DNA from: JBHFEI01 sp041928815
GTDB lineage: Bacteria > Pseudomonadota > Alphaproteobacteria > Rhizobiales > Rhizobiaceae
Assembly (NCBI RefSeq): GCF_041928815.1
Contig: NZ_JBHFEI010000006.1
Span: 62,001 to 126,000, forward strand
Length of the DNA stretch: 64,000 nt
Reading direction: 5' to 3'
The notes beneath the pieces were generated by a model. The model searched no databases, was not told the origin of the DNA, and was given only the letters and a program-made list of their open reading frames with translations. The translations under genes were made by a program, and so were the position numbers. Numbering within the stretch: the stretch's first letter is position 1; each line of letters opens with the position of its first letter. Shown here piece by piece: positions 24,455 to 33,380 of the stretch.

Positions 24455-24512
24455 CTGATATATCACAATGGATGCCATGACTTTCCTCGCCTGTCAAGGT
24501 GTGATATATCAG
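24455..24512. promoter_or_regulatory. Twin operator palindromes between dapA-like gene and gntR
   Basis: CTGATATATCACA (24455-24467) and its exact inverse complement TGTGATATATCAG (24500-24512) flank the divergent promoter region, 45 bp start to start. Each contains the self-palindrome TGATATATCA, a FadR/FCD-type GntR site. They should bind the regulator encoded at 24537 and control both directions. A weaker half-match, CTGATATACCA, occurs near 25190 just after gntR. Confidence 0.8.
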
Positions 24513-24536
24513 CTTTCTCGTCAATCGGATGCCACC

Positions 24537-25172
24537 ATGTCGTCGGACTCCCAGGCCCACCTCGCCTATCTCGCGCTCGAGCAGCACATCGTGACCCTGA
24601 AGCTCGCGCCGGGCGCCCTGGTGACGGAAAAGCAGCTGATCGACCTGACCGGCCAGGGACGCACGCCGGTGCGCGAGGCGATCCAGAAGCTCGCCTGGGA
24701 GGGGCTGATCGCCGTTCGGCCGCGTGTCGGGCTGCAGATCGCCGCGATCGGTCCCGCCGACCACGCCCATATCATGGCGACCCGCGCGGTCCTGGAGCCG
24801 ATGGCGGCGGGGCTCGTCGCCACCCATGCCACGGAGGACGCGCGCGAGCGGATGATCGGGCTGGCGCAGGAGATGACGGCCGCCTCGATCCGCAGCGACC
24901 GCGAAGGCTTCCTCGTCGCCGACAAGGCCTTCGACGAGGCGCTCGACGCCGCCTGCCCCAACCGCTTCCTGATGACGGCGCTGCAGCCGCTGCAAAGCCA
25001 TGCGCGCCGCCTCTGGTTCGCCGGCGCGGAACCCGGCCGCATGGACGGATCGGTGATGATGCATGTGCGGGTGATCCGCGCCATCCACCGGGGCGATGCC
25101 GCCGCCGCGACAGGCGAGATGGCGGCGCTGATGCGCTACCTGGCCGAGGAGCCGCGCCGCCCGTCACCCTGA
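24537..25172 (+). CDS. GntR-family transcriptional regulator (FadR/FCD subgroup)
   Basis: The 211-residue regulator has an N-terminal winged helix (residues about 5-70) with LAPGALVTEKQLIDLTGQGRTPVREAIQKL, the standard GntR recognition block. An all-helical FCD ligand domain follows (about 85-200) with TRAVLEPMAAGLVATH, DKAFDEALDAA and HVRVIRAIHRGD, the acidic/His residues that usually bind metal and an acid effector. It is divergent from the dapA-like lyase, whose substrate is probably its effector. A longer reading from 24468 would start inside the operator region, so 24537 is preferred. Confidence 0.9.
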   Translation: MSSDSQAHLAYLALEQHIVTLKLAPGALVTEKQLIDLTGQGRTPVREAIQKLAWEGLIAVRPRVGLQIAAIGPADHAHIMATRAVLEPMAAGLVATHATEDARERMIGLAQEMTAASIRSDREGFLVADKAFDEALDAACPNRFLMTALQPLQSHARRLWFAGAEPGRMDGSVMMHVRVIRAIHRGDAAAATGEMAALMRYLAEEPRRPSP

Positions 25173-25203
25173 CGCGCGATGACCAGGACTGATATACCAA
25201 TCC

Positions 25204-26451
25204 TCAGATGACGAGGTTAGACAGGATATCGTTGTAGGTGATGTCCTGATAGGTCAGGTTCGCGGCATCGAAGGCATCCTTGAGCCGGCGAAAATTCTCC
25301 GGCCGCACCGTCTCGATGCCGATCAGCACCGAGCCGAAATTGCGCGCCGATTTCTTCAGATATTCGAAGCGGGCGATGTCGTCCTCCTCGCCGAGCATGG
25401 CGAGGAAATCCTTGAGCGCGCCGGGACGCTGCGCCATCCGGACGATGAAGTATTTCTTCAGCCCGGCATGGCGCATGGCGCGTTCCTTGACGTCGGGCAA
25501 GCGCTCGAAATCGAAATTGCCGCCGGAGACGACGGCGACGATCGTCTTGCCCTCGACCGCGTCGGGCGCAAGCGCGTCGAGCGCGGTGATCGCGAGCGCG
25601 CCGGCCGGTTCCAGCACGATGCCCTCGACGTTCAGCATGTGGATGATCGTGACGCAGATGGCGTTTTCCGGCACGACGATCACCTGGCCGGCGGCAAAGC
25701 GCCGGAGGGCTTCGAAATTGAGGTCGCCGATGCGCGCGACCGCAGCGCCGTCGACGAAATTGTCGACGCTGTCGAGCGTGACGACGCGCCCCTCCTCAAG
25801 GCTCGCGCGCAGGCTCGGCGCGCCGAGCGGCTCGCAGAAGCGGAACGCCTCCGGCGGCAGCACGCCGTCGAGATAGGCGGTCATACCGGCCGAAAGCCCG
25901 CCGCCACCGACGGGCATCAGCACGAGGTCGGGCGTTTCGCCGTCCGGCAGCTGCGCGACGATCTCGGCCGCCACCGTTCCCTGCCCCTCGATCACGTCCG
26001 GATCGTCGAAGGGCGGCACCATGAGCGCGCCGCTCGTCTCGGCATGGTCGCGCGCGGCCCGGTAGCAGACGTCGAAGAAATCGCCGACGAGCCGGATGGT
26101 GATGAAATCGCCGCCGAAGGCTCTGGTCTTGTCGATCTTCTGCTGCGGCGTCGTCACCGGCATGAACACGACGCCCTCGACGCCGAAATGGCGGCAGACG
26201 AAGGCAAAACCCTGCGCGTGGTTTCCGGCGGAAGCGCAGACGAAACGGCTGGGCGCGCCCTCGGTCGCGAGGATCTTGCGGAAAAAATTGAACGCGCCGC
26301 GGATCTTGTAGGAGCGCACCGGCGAGAGATCCTCGCGCTTCAGGTGGATGCGCGCACCGTAGCGGGCCGAAAGATGCTCGCTGAACTGCAGCGGCGTCGG
26401 TGGAAAGAGCGCGCGCAGTGCGTCCGCCGCGGTGTCGATGGCCTGTTTCAT
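25204..26451 (-). CDS. ilvA: Threonine ammonia-lyase (threonine dehydratase)
   Basis: This PLP enzyme deaminates threonine to 2-oxobutanoate, the first step of isoleucine synthesis. The 415-residue protein has the PLP-lysine motif SYKIRGAFN near residue 50, CASAGNHAQG near 80 and the phosphate-binding loop GGGGLSAG near 180. A single C-terminal ACT-like regulatory domain (about 330-415, KKYFIVRMAQRPGALKDFL) makes it the short, one-ACT form rather than the E. coli two-ACT type. The start at 26451 follows GGGAGCG. It is transcribed alone and ends 31 bp from the gntR stop. Confidence 0.93.
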   Translation of the reverse strand: MKQAIDTAADALRALFPPTPLQFSEHLSARYGARIHLKREDLSPVRSYKIRGAFNFFRKILATEGAPSRFVCASAGNHAQGFAFVCRHFGVEGVVFMPVTTPQQKIDKTRAFGGDFITIRLVGDFFDVCYRAARDHAETSGALMVPPFDDPDVIEGQGTVAAEIVAQLPDGETPDLVLMPVGGGGLSAGMTAYLDGVLPPEAFRFCEPLGAPSLRASLEEGRVVTLDSVDNFVDGAAVARIGDLNFEALRRFAAGQVIVVPENAICVTIIHMLNVEGIVLEPAGALAITALDALAPDAVEGKTIVAVVSGGNFDFERLPDVKERAMRHAGLKKYFIVRMAQRPGALKDFLAMLGEEDDIARFEYLKKSARNFGSVLIGIETVRPENFRRLKDAFDAANLTYQDITYNDILSNLVI

Positions 26452-26655
26452 CGGACGCTCCCTTCGCCGTTTGCGTGATCGAACGCCTATCGCATATCGC
26501 CGCGGCGGATACCAGTTTGTATTTGTCCGTACATGTCGTTTGACGCACTGCGAGACGACGGCGCCCGCCCGAATTTGGTTTGCGTCGATGGCCTTGACTC
26601 CCCTCCGCCAAATGCACAAGCTCCGTCCCGCGATCCGGCGTATGGGGTGGACGAG

Positions 26656-27291
26656 ATGGCGAGACGGGGCTGGATGATCGGAAACAGGAGCCTGGGCGCG
26701 ATCCGCGCCACCGTCCTTGCCATGGGTCTGGCGACAGGGTTTGCCGTAACCGGCCTCTGCCTTCCGGCGAAGGCCGGCAGCCTCGTCGATGCGGCGAGCA
26801 AGGCCGAGAGCCTCGCCGCGTCGGGCGACGCGCTCGGCGCCCGCGACGTCATGCGCCAGGCGCTCAGCGATTTTTCCCAGTCTCTGCCCTTCGTCATCGG
26901 CAAGGCCGTGTTCGTTACCGCCCCGCCTGCCGGCTATGCGATGTATGCCCCGAAGGACAAGCCCGAATTCAAGGCGGGCGAGCCGCTCGTCTCCTATGTC
27001 GAGCCTTCCGGCCTGACCTGGAAGCCGTCGGCGACCGACGGCAAGATCGAAACGCACTTCACCGTCGATTTCGACATTCTCAATCCCGGCGGCGATATCC
27101 TCGCCAGCCAGAAATCCTTTGGCGACTTCACCTTCACCGGCTATGTCCGCAATCTCGAGATCTATTCGACGCTGACGATCGACGTCACCGGCGCGCCGGC
27201 CGGCGACTATGTGCTGCGCTTCCATTTCAACGACGTCAACGGCAACCGCAGCGCCAGCGTCGACCAGCCCTTCAAGATCGTCGGCCCCTGA
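26656..27291 (+). CDS. Exported protein of unknown function
   Basis: A 211-residue protein with an N-terminal signal peptide (AIRATVLAMGLATGFAVTGLCL, cleavage after AKA). The mature part has a short helix-rich start (ASKAESLAASGDALGARDVMRQAL, TPR-like) and a beta-rich domain with EPLVSYVEPSGLTW and TIDVTGAPAGDYVLRFHFND. The second part resembles an immunoglobulin-like periplasmic domain. It lies 7 bp upstream of the HAD hydrolase gene, suggesting co-transcription. I do not recognise a named family. Confidence 0.7.
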   Translation: MARRGWMIGNRSLGAIRATVLAMGLATGFAVTGLCLPAKAGSLVDAASKAESLAASGDALGARDVMRQALSDFSQSLPFVIGKAVFVTAPPAGYAMYAPKDKPEFKAGEPLVSYVEPSGLTWKPSATDGKIETHFTVDFDILNPGGDILASQKSFGDFTFTGYVRNLEIYSTLTIDVTGAPAGDYVLRFHFNDVNGNRSASVDQPFKIVGP

Positions 27292-27298
27292 TCCGGCG

Positions 27299-27997
27299 AT
27301 GGCGCTGACGACGATCGCCTTCGATGCCGACGACACGCTGTGGCAGAACGAGCAGTTCTACCGCTTTACCCAGGCGCGCTTCGCCGAATTGCTCGCGCCT
27401 TACGCCGAGGCCGCCGATCTCGATGCGCGGCTGCTCGCCGCCGAGCGGCGCAATCTCGGGCTCTACGGCTTCGGCATCAAGGGTTTTACCTTGTCGATGA
27501 TCGAGACGGCGCTGGAGGTGACGGAAGGCAAAGCACCGGGCGCGGTCGTCTCCGGCATTCTCGCCGCCGGCCGCGAGATGCTTGCCCATCCGGTCGAAAC
27601 CCTTCCCGGCGTGCGCGAGACGCTGGAGGCGCTGGCGCCGCGCTACCGGCTGCTGATGATCACCAAGGGCGATCTCTTCGACCAGGAGCGCAAGCTCGCG
27701 GCTTCCGGCCTCGGCGACCTCTTCGCCGCGGTCGAGATCGTCAGCGACAAGACGGTCGCCACCTATGAGCGTATCTTCGCCCGCCATGGCGACGGGGCCG
27801 GGCGTGCGCTGATGGTCGGCAACTCCCTGAAGTCCGACATCCTGCCCGCGATCGCGGCGGGCAGCTTCGGCGTCTACGTTCCGCATGACCTGACCTGGGT
27901 GCACGAGCATGCGGAAAAGCCGGCTAATCATCCACGCTTTCGCGAGCTGGATACCATCGACGGGCTTCTCAGGCTTTTGGATACAATCGAATCTTAG
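27299..27997 (+). CDS. HAD-family hydrolase
   Basis: A 232-residue haloacid-dehalogenase-like hydrolase, probably a phosphatase. Motif I is FDADDTLW (Asp nucleophile at about residue 9), motif II is the Thr in MITKGD near 122, motif III is the Lys in VSDKTV near 160, and motif IV is MVGNSLKSD near 180. The helical cap lies at about 15-95. Its stop overlaps the stop of the convergent CinA-like gene (TTAG at 27994-27997). Confidence 0.88.
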   Translation: MALTTIAFDADDTLWQNEQFYRFTQARFAELLAPYAEAADLDARLLAAERRNLGLYGFGIKGFTLSMIETALEVTEGKAPGAVVSGILAAGREMLAHPVETLPGVRETLEALAPRYRLLMITKGDLFDQERKLAASGLGDLFAAVEIVSDKTVATYERIFARHGDGAGRALMVGNSLKSDILPAIAAGSFGVYVPHDLTWVHEHAEKPANHPRFRELDTIDGLLRLLDTIES

Positions 27998-28746
27998 GCG
28001 GATCTCGTCGCCGCGATTGTATCCAGCATTGCGCGCACCGCGTTTTCCGCCGCGTCGAGCGTGCCCGCATCACGGGCGCGGATGACGATGTCGGTGGAAA
28101 AATTCCGGCCGACGAATTTCGGATAGGAGCCGATGCTTGTCTCGGGATGCGCCTTCTGCACCTCAGCCAGTGGTCCGCCGATATCCCCTTCCCCGAAGGG
28201 CGAGAGCACGGAGCGGGACTGGACCGGCGTGCCGGTCTGCAACTGCGGGATCAGCGCGTCGACCATCGCCTGGAACACCTGCGGCACGCCCGCCATCACA
28301 TGGACATTGCCGATGATGAAGCCGGGCGCCGTCGAGACGGCGTTCGGAATGTGGCGCGCGCCTTGCGGCATCCGCGCCATGCGCTGGCGCGCCTCGGTGA
28401 AGTCCAGCCCGCGCCGCTCGTACATGGCGCCGAGAAGCGCCATCGCCTCGTCGTCATGGATGCAGGCGACGCCGAAGGCGCGCGACACGGCGTCGGCCGT
28501 GATGTCGTCATGGGTCGGCCCGATCCCGCCCGAGGTGAAGACATAGGTGTAGCGCGCCCGCAGCGCATTCAGCGCCGCGACGATCTCCTCCTCGTCATCC
28601 GGCACGATGCGCACCTCCTTCAGGTCGATGCCGACAAGCGTCAGCACCTGCGCCAGATGGCCGATGTTCTTGTCCTTCGTCCGGCCGGAGAGGAGTTCGT
28701 CGCCGATGGCGAGAATGGCGGCCGTGACGATCGTCGCGTCTGTCAT
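27994..28746 (-). CDS. CinA-like molybdopterin-binding domain protein
   Basis: The 250-residue protein has the MoCF/MogA fold at about 8-170: AAILAIGDELLSGRTKDKN, VFTSGGIGPTHDDITADAVSRAFG and VHVMAGVPQVFQAM. This corresponds to the N-terminal half of CinA, which in some homologues has ADP-ribose pyrophosphatase activity. The C-terminal nicotinamide-nucleotide amidase domain is absent. The start at 28746 (MTDATIV) is preferred over an upstream extension. It is convergent with the HAD gene. Confidence 0.88.
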   Translation of the reverse strand: MTDATIVTAAILAIGDELLSGRTKDKNIGHLAQVLTLVGIDLKEVRIVPDDEEEIVAALNALRARYTYVFTSGGIGPTHDDITADAVSRAFGVACIHDDEAMALLGAMYERRGLDFTEARQRMARMPQGARHIPNAVSTAPGFIIGNVHVMAGVPQVFQAMVDALIPQLQTGTPVQSRSVLSPFGEGDIGGPLAEVQKAHPETSIGSYPKFVGRNFSTDIVIRARDAGTLDAAENAVRAMLDTIAATRSA

Positions 28747-28911
28747 GGGGCAATCCTGTTGGATAAGGTCGTTCAATATCTGCTCGTCACTGTCAACGAA
28801 AACTGAACGCTCTGTCGATGATGAAGGTTCTGGCTCTGGGGTCTCAAACTGTTAAGTCCTACGTCTATCGGCAGGCAAGTGGATTTGCCGGCGACACGAA
28901 GGAGACGAACG

Positions 28912-29511
28912 ATGGCGAAGGTACTGGTTCTCTACTATTCGGCCTACGGGCATATCGAGACGATGGCGAAGGCCGTCGCGGAAGGCGTCACCTCCGCCGG
29001 TGGCGACGTCACCATCAAGCGCGTCCCGGAGCTGGTCTCCGAGGAGGTCGCCAAGGCGTCCTACTACAAGCTCGACCAGGAAGCCCCGATCGCCTCGCCC
29101 TCCGAACTCGACCAGTATGACGCGATCATCTTCGGCGCCGGCACCCGCTATGGCACGGTCGCCTCGCAGATGCGCAACTTCATCGACCAGACCGGCGGCC
29201 TCTGGGCCAAGGGCGCCCTAGTCGGAAAGGTCGGCTCGGTGTTCACCTCGTCCGCCACCCAGCACGGCGGCCAGGAAACGACGATCCTCGGCTTCATCCC
29301 GACGCTCCTGCATCACGGCATGGTCGTCGTCGGCCTTCCCTACGCCTTCCAGGGCCAGATGGGCCTCGAGGAAGTCAAGGGCGGCTCACCCTATGGCGCC
29401 TCGACGATCACCGGCGGCGACGGTTCGCGCCAGCCCTCCGAGATCGAGCTCGAGGCCGCCCGCTACCAGGGCGCCCATGTGACGAAGATCGCCGCCAAGC
29501 TGTTCGGCTGA
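28912..29511 (+). CDS. wrbA: NAD(P)H:quinone oxidoreductase, WrbA type
   Basis: WrbA is a flavodoxin-like FMN enzyme that reduces quinones by two electrons and limits oxidative stress. The 199-residue protein has the FMN phosphate loop LYYSAYGHIETMA at residues 7-19, FGAGTRYGTVASQMRNF near 75, FTSSATQHGGQETT near 110 and the C-terminal GSPYGASTITGGDGSRQPS. These are standard WrbA blocks. GAAGGAG precedes ATG 28912. Confidence 0.95.
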   Translation: MAKVLVLYYSAYGHIETMAKAVAEGVTSAGGDVTIKRVPELVSEEVAKASYYKLDQEAPIASPSELDQYDAIIFGAGTRYGTVASQMRNFIDQTGGLWAKGALVGKVGSVFTSSATQHGGQETTILGFIPTLLHHGMVVVGLPYAFQGQMGLEEVKGGSPYGASTITGGDGSRQPSEIELEAARYQGAHVTKIAAKLFG

Positions 29512-29524
29512 TCCACGCCATGGG

Positions 29525-29548
29525 TCCGGCCCCTCGAGGGCCGGATTC
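29525..29548 (+). terminator. Candidate wrbA terminator
   Basis: TCCGGCCC, loop CTCGA, GGGCCGGA is an 8-bp perfect stem 13 bp after the wrbA stop, followed by TTCTC. The T-run is poor, so confidence is moderate. Confidence 0.5.
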
Positions 29549-29695
29549 TCCTGCTGAAAACCGCGATCCGGCAGCGGCCGCGCCGATTTTCCTGTCGCGC
29601 CTAGCCGGATCATCGGCTAAAGACGGCCGGACGAAAGAGCTCTGCGGGCCGGTGCCGAAGGCATGTCCGGTCCGACGCCAACCGGACGGCTGCCG

Positions 29696-31921
29696 ATGAC
29701 GATTTCCAATACCCGCCCCATCACCCCCGAGCTGATCGCCGCGCACGGGCTGAAGCCCGATGAATACGAGCGTATCCTCGGCCTGATCGGCCGCGAGCCG
29801 ACCTTCACCGAACTCGGCATCTTCTCGGCGATGTGGAACGAGCACTGCTCGTACAAATCCTCGAAGAAATGGCTGAAGACGCTGCCGACCACGGGCGATG
29901 TCGTCATCCAGGGCCCCGGCGAGAATGCCGGCGTCGTCGACATCGGCGACGGCGACTGCGTCGTCTTCAAGATGGAAAGCCACAACCACCCCTCCTTCAT
30001 CGAGCCCTATCAGGGCGCGGCGACCGGCGTCGGCGGCATCCTACGCGACGTCTTCACCATGGGCGCCCGGCCGATCGCCGCGATGAACGCGCTGCGCTTT
30101 GGCGCGCCGGACCATCCGAAGACCCGCCATCTCGTCTCCGGCGTCGTCGCCGGCGTCGGCGGCTACGGCAATTCCTTCGGCGTGCCGACGGTCGGCGGCG
30201 AGGTCGAATTCGACGCCCGCTACAACGGCAACATCCTCGTCAACGCCTTTGCCGCCGGCCTCGCCAGGACCGACGCGATCTTCTACTCGAAGGCGGAAGG
30301 CGTCGGCCTGCCCGTCGTCTATCTCGGCGCCAAGACCGGCCGCGACGGCGTCGGCGGCGCGACCATGGCGTCCGCCGAATTCGACGAGACCATCGAGGAG
30401 AAGCGCCCGACCGTTCAGGTCGGCGATCCCTTCACCGAAAAATGCCTGCTCGAAGCCTGCCTCGAACTGATGCAGACCGGCGCGGTCATCGCCATCCAGG
30501 ACATGGGAGCTGCCGGCCTCACCTGCTCGGCCGTCGAGATGGGCGCCAAGGGCGACCTCGGCATCGAGCTCGATCTCGACACCGTCCCGGTGCGCGAGGA
30601 GCGCATGACGGCCTACGAGATGATGCTGTCGGAAAGCCAGGAGCGCATGCTCATGGTCTTGAAGCCGGAGAAGGAAGAGGAAGCCAAGGCGATCTTCGTC
30701 AAATGGGGCCTCGACTTCGCCATCGTCGGCAAGACGACCGACGACCTGCGCTTCCGTATCCTGCACCAGGGCGAGGAAGTCGCCAACCTGCCGATCAAGG
30801 AACTCGGCGACGAGGCGCCGGAATACGACCGGCCCTGGACCCCGGCGAAGACCCCCTCGCCGCTTGGCCCCAGCGACATTCCGCAGGCGGATATTGCCGA
30901 TGCGCTGCTCGCGCTTGTCGGTTCGGCGAACGAATCCTCCCGCCGCTGGGTCTTCGAGCAATATGACACGCTGATCCAGGGCAATTCGTTGCAGCTTCCG
31001 GGCGGCGATGCCGGCGTCGTGCGCGTCGAGGGTCATGAGACCAAGGCGCTCGCCTTCTCCTCCGACGTCACGCCGCGCTATGTCGAGGCCGATCCCTTCG
31101 AGGGCGGCAAGCAGGCGGTGGCCGAATGCTGGCGCAACATCACCGCGACGGGTGCCCTGCCGCTCGCCGCCACCGACAACCTCAATTTCGGCAATCCGGA
31201 AAAGCCGGAAATCATGAGCCAGCTCGTCCATGCCATCAAGGGCATCGGCGAGGCCTGCCGGGCGCTCGATTTCCCGATCGTCTCGGGCAATGTCTCGCTT
31301 TACAACGAGACCCACGGCCAGGCGATCCTGCCGACCCCGACGATCGCCGGCGTCGGCCTGCTTTCGGACTGGTCGGCGATGGCGCGCATCCGCTTCGCGG
31401 CGGAAGGCGAGGCGATCCTGCTCGCCGGGGCGCCCGGAAGCTGGGGCACCCATCTCGGCCAGTCGATCTATCTGCGCGACCTGCATGGCCGCAGCGACGG
31501 CGCGCCGCCGCCGGTCGATCTGGCGCATGAGAAGACGGTCGGCGATTTCGTCCGCGGGCTCATCCGCAAGGGGATCGCCACCGCCGTCCACGATCTCTCC
31601 TCCGGCGGCCTGGCGCTCGGCCTTGCCGAAATGGCGATGGCGTCCGGCATCGGCGCGACGGTCAACCAGCTGAACGACGTCGATCCGATCCCGGTCTTCT
31701 TCGGCGAGGACCAGGGCCGCTACCTCGTGACGGTCAGCGAGGACGATCTCGACGCGGTCTTCGAGGCCGCCCGGGACGTGGGCATCTTCTGCCCGTGGAT
31801 CGGGCGGACCGGCGGCGATGCGGTGGTGCTCGGCGAAGCGCGCCCGGTCCCGGTCGCGGCGCTGAAGGAAGCGCATGAGGGCTGGTTCCCCGCCTTCATG
31901 GACGGCGGCAAAGCGGCGTGA
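29696..31921 (+). CDS. purL: Phosphoribosylformylglycinamidine synthase subunit PurL
   Basis: PurL catalyses the ATP-dependent amidation of FGAR in purine synthesis, together with PurQ and PurS. At 741 residues it is the small PurL type that needs those partners, which are not in the window but often lie just upstream in alphaproteobacteria. Characteristic stretches are MWNEHCSYKSSK near 48, ESHNHPSFIEPYQGAATGVGG near 95 and PIVSGNVSLYNET near 530. It is followed by bolA and grxD, a common alphaproteobacterial order. Confidence 0.97.
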   Translation: MTISNTRPITPELIAAHGLKPDEYERILGLIGREPTFTELGIFSAMWNEHCSYKSSKKWLKTLPTTGDVVIQGPGENAGVVDIGDGDCVVFKMESHNHPSFIEPYQGAATGVGGILRDVFTMGARPIAAMNALRFGAPDHPKTRHLVSGVVAGVGGYGNSFGVPTVGGEVEFDARYNGNILVNAFAAGLARTDAIFYSKAEGVGLPVVYLGAKTGRDGVGGATMASAEFDETIEEKRPTVQVGDPFTEKCLLEACLELMQTGAVIAIQDMGAAGLTCSAVEMGAKGDLGIELDLDTVPVREERMTAYEMMLSESQERMLMVLKPEKEEEAKAIFVKWGLDFAIVGKTTDDLRFRILHQGEEVANLPIKELGDEAPEYDRPWTPAKTPSPLGPSDIPQADIADALLALVGSANESSRRWVFEQYDTLIQGNSLQLPGGDAGVVRVEGHETKALAFSSDVTPRYVEADPFEGGKQAVAECWRNITATGALPLAATDNLNFGNPEKPEIMSQLVHAIKGIGEACRALDFPIVSGNVSLYNETHGQAILPTPTIAGVGLLSDWSAMARIRFAAEGEAILLAGAPGSWGTHLGQSIYLRDLHGRSDGAPPPVDLAHEKTVGDFVRGLIRKGIATAVHDLSSGGLALGLAEMAMASGIGATVNQLNDVDPIPVFFGEDQGRYLVTVSEDDLDAVFEAARDVGIFCPWIGRTGGDAVVLGEARPVPVAALKEAHEGWFPAFMDGGKAA

Positions 31922-32024
31922 GATTTGACCGGCGCCGCGGCGATTGCGCGCGGCGCCGGATTGACCTTGGCCCCGCTTCGCCCCTATCCTTGCTGAAAAA
32001 GCAACGGAATCGGAGACCAGTGCC

Positions 32025-32258
32025 GTGGCCATGCATGCGCGCGATATCGAAAAGCTGATCAAGGATGGCATTCCCGGCGCGCAGGTGACGATCCGCGACC
32101 TCGCCGGCGACGGCGACCACTATGCGGCGGAAGTCGTGGCGGAAGCCTTTCGCGGCAAGAGCCGTGTCCAGCAGCACAAGATGGTCTACGATGCGCTGCA
32201 GGGCAATATGGGCGGCGTGCTTCACGCCCTGGCGCTTCAGACCTCCGCGCCGGAGTAA
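32025..32258 (+). CDS. bolA: BolA-family protein
   Basis: The 77-residue BolA domain partners monothiol glutaredoxins in iron-sulfur cluster handling and iron regulation. Visible are IEKLIKDGIPGAQVTIRDLAGDGDHYAAEVV and the helix-turn-helix-like SRVQQHKMVYDAL with the conserved His. GTG 32025 follows GGAGACC at good spacing; an in-frame ATG lies two codons later. grxD, encoding its expected partner, lies 0.5 kb downstream, with one small basic protein gene between. Confidence 0.92.
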   Translation: MAMHARDIEKLIKDGIPGAQVTIRDLAGDGDHYAAEVVAEAFRGKSRVQQHKMVYDALQGNMGGVLHALALQTSAPE

Positions 32259-32264
32259 ACCGCC

Positions 32265-32510
32265 ATGGCCGACCTGATGAAGGAACTGGTGACCGGCATC
32301 GTCGACAACGTGCTGAAGGAAATCCTCAAGAAGGCAGGCGCGAAGACCGTCACCAAGCGCAAGAAGCGCAAGACCCGCTCGTCCCCGGCGCGCTCGGCCA
32401 CGACGGGCCGCTTCACCCGCGCCAAGCCCGCGCGCGCGAAGGCGGCGGCGAAAAAACAGGTCAGCCGCCGCCGCACCGCTGCGGCGCGCAGCCGTTCGAA
32501 GCGGGCCTGA
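32265..32510 (+). CDS. Small, very basic histone-like protein of unknown function
   Basis: An 81-residue ORF with an amphipathic N-terminal helix (MADLMKELVTGIVDNVLKEI) and a long Lys/Arg/Ala tail (KRKKRKTRSSPARSAT, AKPARAKAAAKKQ, SRRRTAAARSRSKRA). The tail resembles histone-H1-like nucleic-acid-binding tails. It starts 6 bp after bolA, with GGAG of the bolA 3' end as its ribosome-binding site, so it is probably in the bolA-grxD operon. It may bind DNA or RNA; nothing in the sequence specifies more. Confidence 0.65.
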   Translation: MADLMKELVTGIVDNVLKEILKKAGAKTVTKRKKRKTRSSPARSATTGRFTRAKPARAKAAAKKQVSRRRTAAARSRSKRA

Positions 32511-32744
32511 CCGCGGCAGCGACCGATCGGCCACGGCCGGGTTTTATTGTGGCCCATCATTAAATTTCGTGGTGTTTCGCTGGTGAAAATCAGCGCGATG
32601 CATGTTATCTATCGTCGCAGGAAGGGCGGTGCATCGGCCGGCCCGACGCTGCTTCGATATCATGATCAATTCCTTGCACGCCCTCAGGGTCGGCAAGGTT
32701 CGGACGGACCCGGTCCTTGAAACCGGAGAGAAAGGCCAAGTGCA

Positions 32745-33080
32745 ATGAGCGGTATCAGCGATTTCATCGCCAACGAAGTCCAGTCGAACGACGTCGTGCT
32801 TTTCATGAAGGGCACGCCGCAGTTCCCGCAATGCGGGTTTTCCGGCAAGGTCGCGCAGATCCTCGACTATGTCGGCGTCAGCTACAAGGGCATCAACGTG
32901 CTCGCCGATGCGGACCTGCGTCAGGGCATCAAGGATTTCTCCAGCTGGCCGACCATTCCGCAGCTCTATGTCAAGGGCGAATTCGTCGGCGGTTGTGACA
33001 TCGTGACGGAAATGTTCCAGGCGGGCGAGCTTCAGGCGCTTTTCGAGGAACAGGGGATTTCGGTCAAGGGCGCCGCCTGA
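32745..33080 (+). CDS. grxD: Monothiol glutaredoxin (Grx4 type)
   Basis: GrxD binds a [2Fe-2S] cluster as a homodimer or with BolA and delivers or senses iron-sulfur status. The 111-residue protein has the CGFS active site (PQCGFSGKV) at about residues 29-33 and FMKGTPQFP, SSWPTIPQLYVKGEFVGGCDI, the glutathione- and cluster-binding surface. Length and context with bolA fit the family exactly. Confidence 0.96.
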   Translation: MSGISDFIANEVQSNDVVLFMKGTPQFPQCGFSGKVAQILDYVGVSYKGINVLADADLRQGIKDFSSWPTIPQLYVKGEFVGGCDIVTEMFQAGELQALFEEQGISVKGAA

Positions 33081-33148
33081 GCGGACGCCCGATACGACCG
33101 TCGGGCGCCCATCGCGGCACCCGCCCGTCTTCCACCACGAGAGCGGAC

Positions 33149-33171
33149 AAAGGCGGCAGGGTCCGCCTTTT
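33149..33171 (+). terminator. Intrinsic terminator of grxD
   Basis: AAAGGCGG, loop CAGGGT, CCGCCTTTT forms a compact stem with T's at the 3' side, 70 bp after grxD. The remaining sequence up to 33380 shows nothing else I can support. Confidence 0.7.
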
Positions 33172-33380
33172 CCGGTTTGCGCTTTCCATGAAGTCTTTCT
33201 AAAATTCCGGCCCGCGTTTCGCGCGCCCGCTTTGTCCGCGCCGCCTCAAGGCGACCGGACGCCCCGTGCGCCGCACGGCATCCATCTCCCACACCGGCAT
33301 CCGTGCCGACCGATATTTCACGAGCCCGGCGCCGCGCCGGTGTCACTTCGGCGTTTCGCGACGCCGGTCAGGACAAAGTC

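Noticed and set aside
30041..32071. Long minus-strand frame opposite purL
   Set aside because: Shadow of purL with low-complexity Arg/Asp/Gly content.
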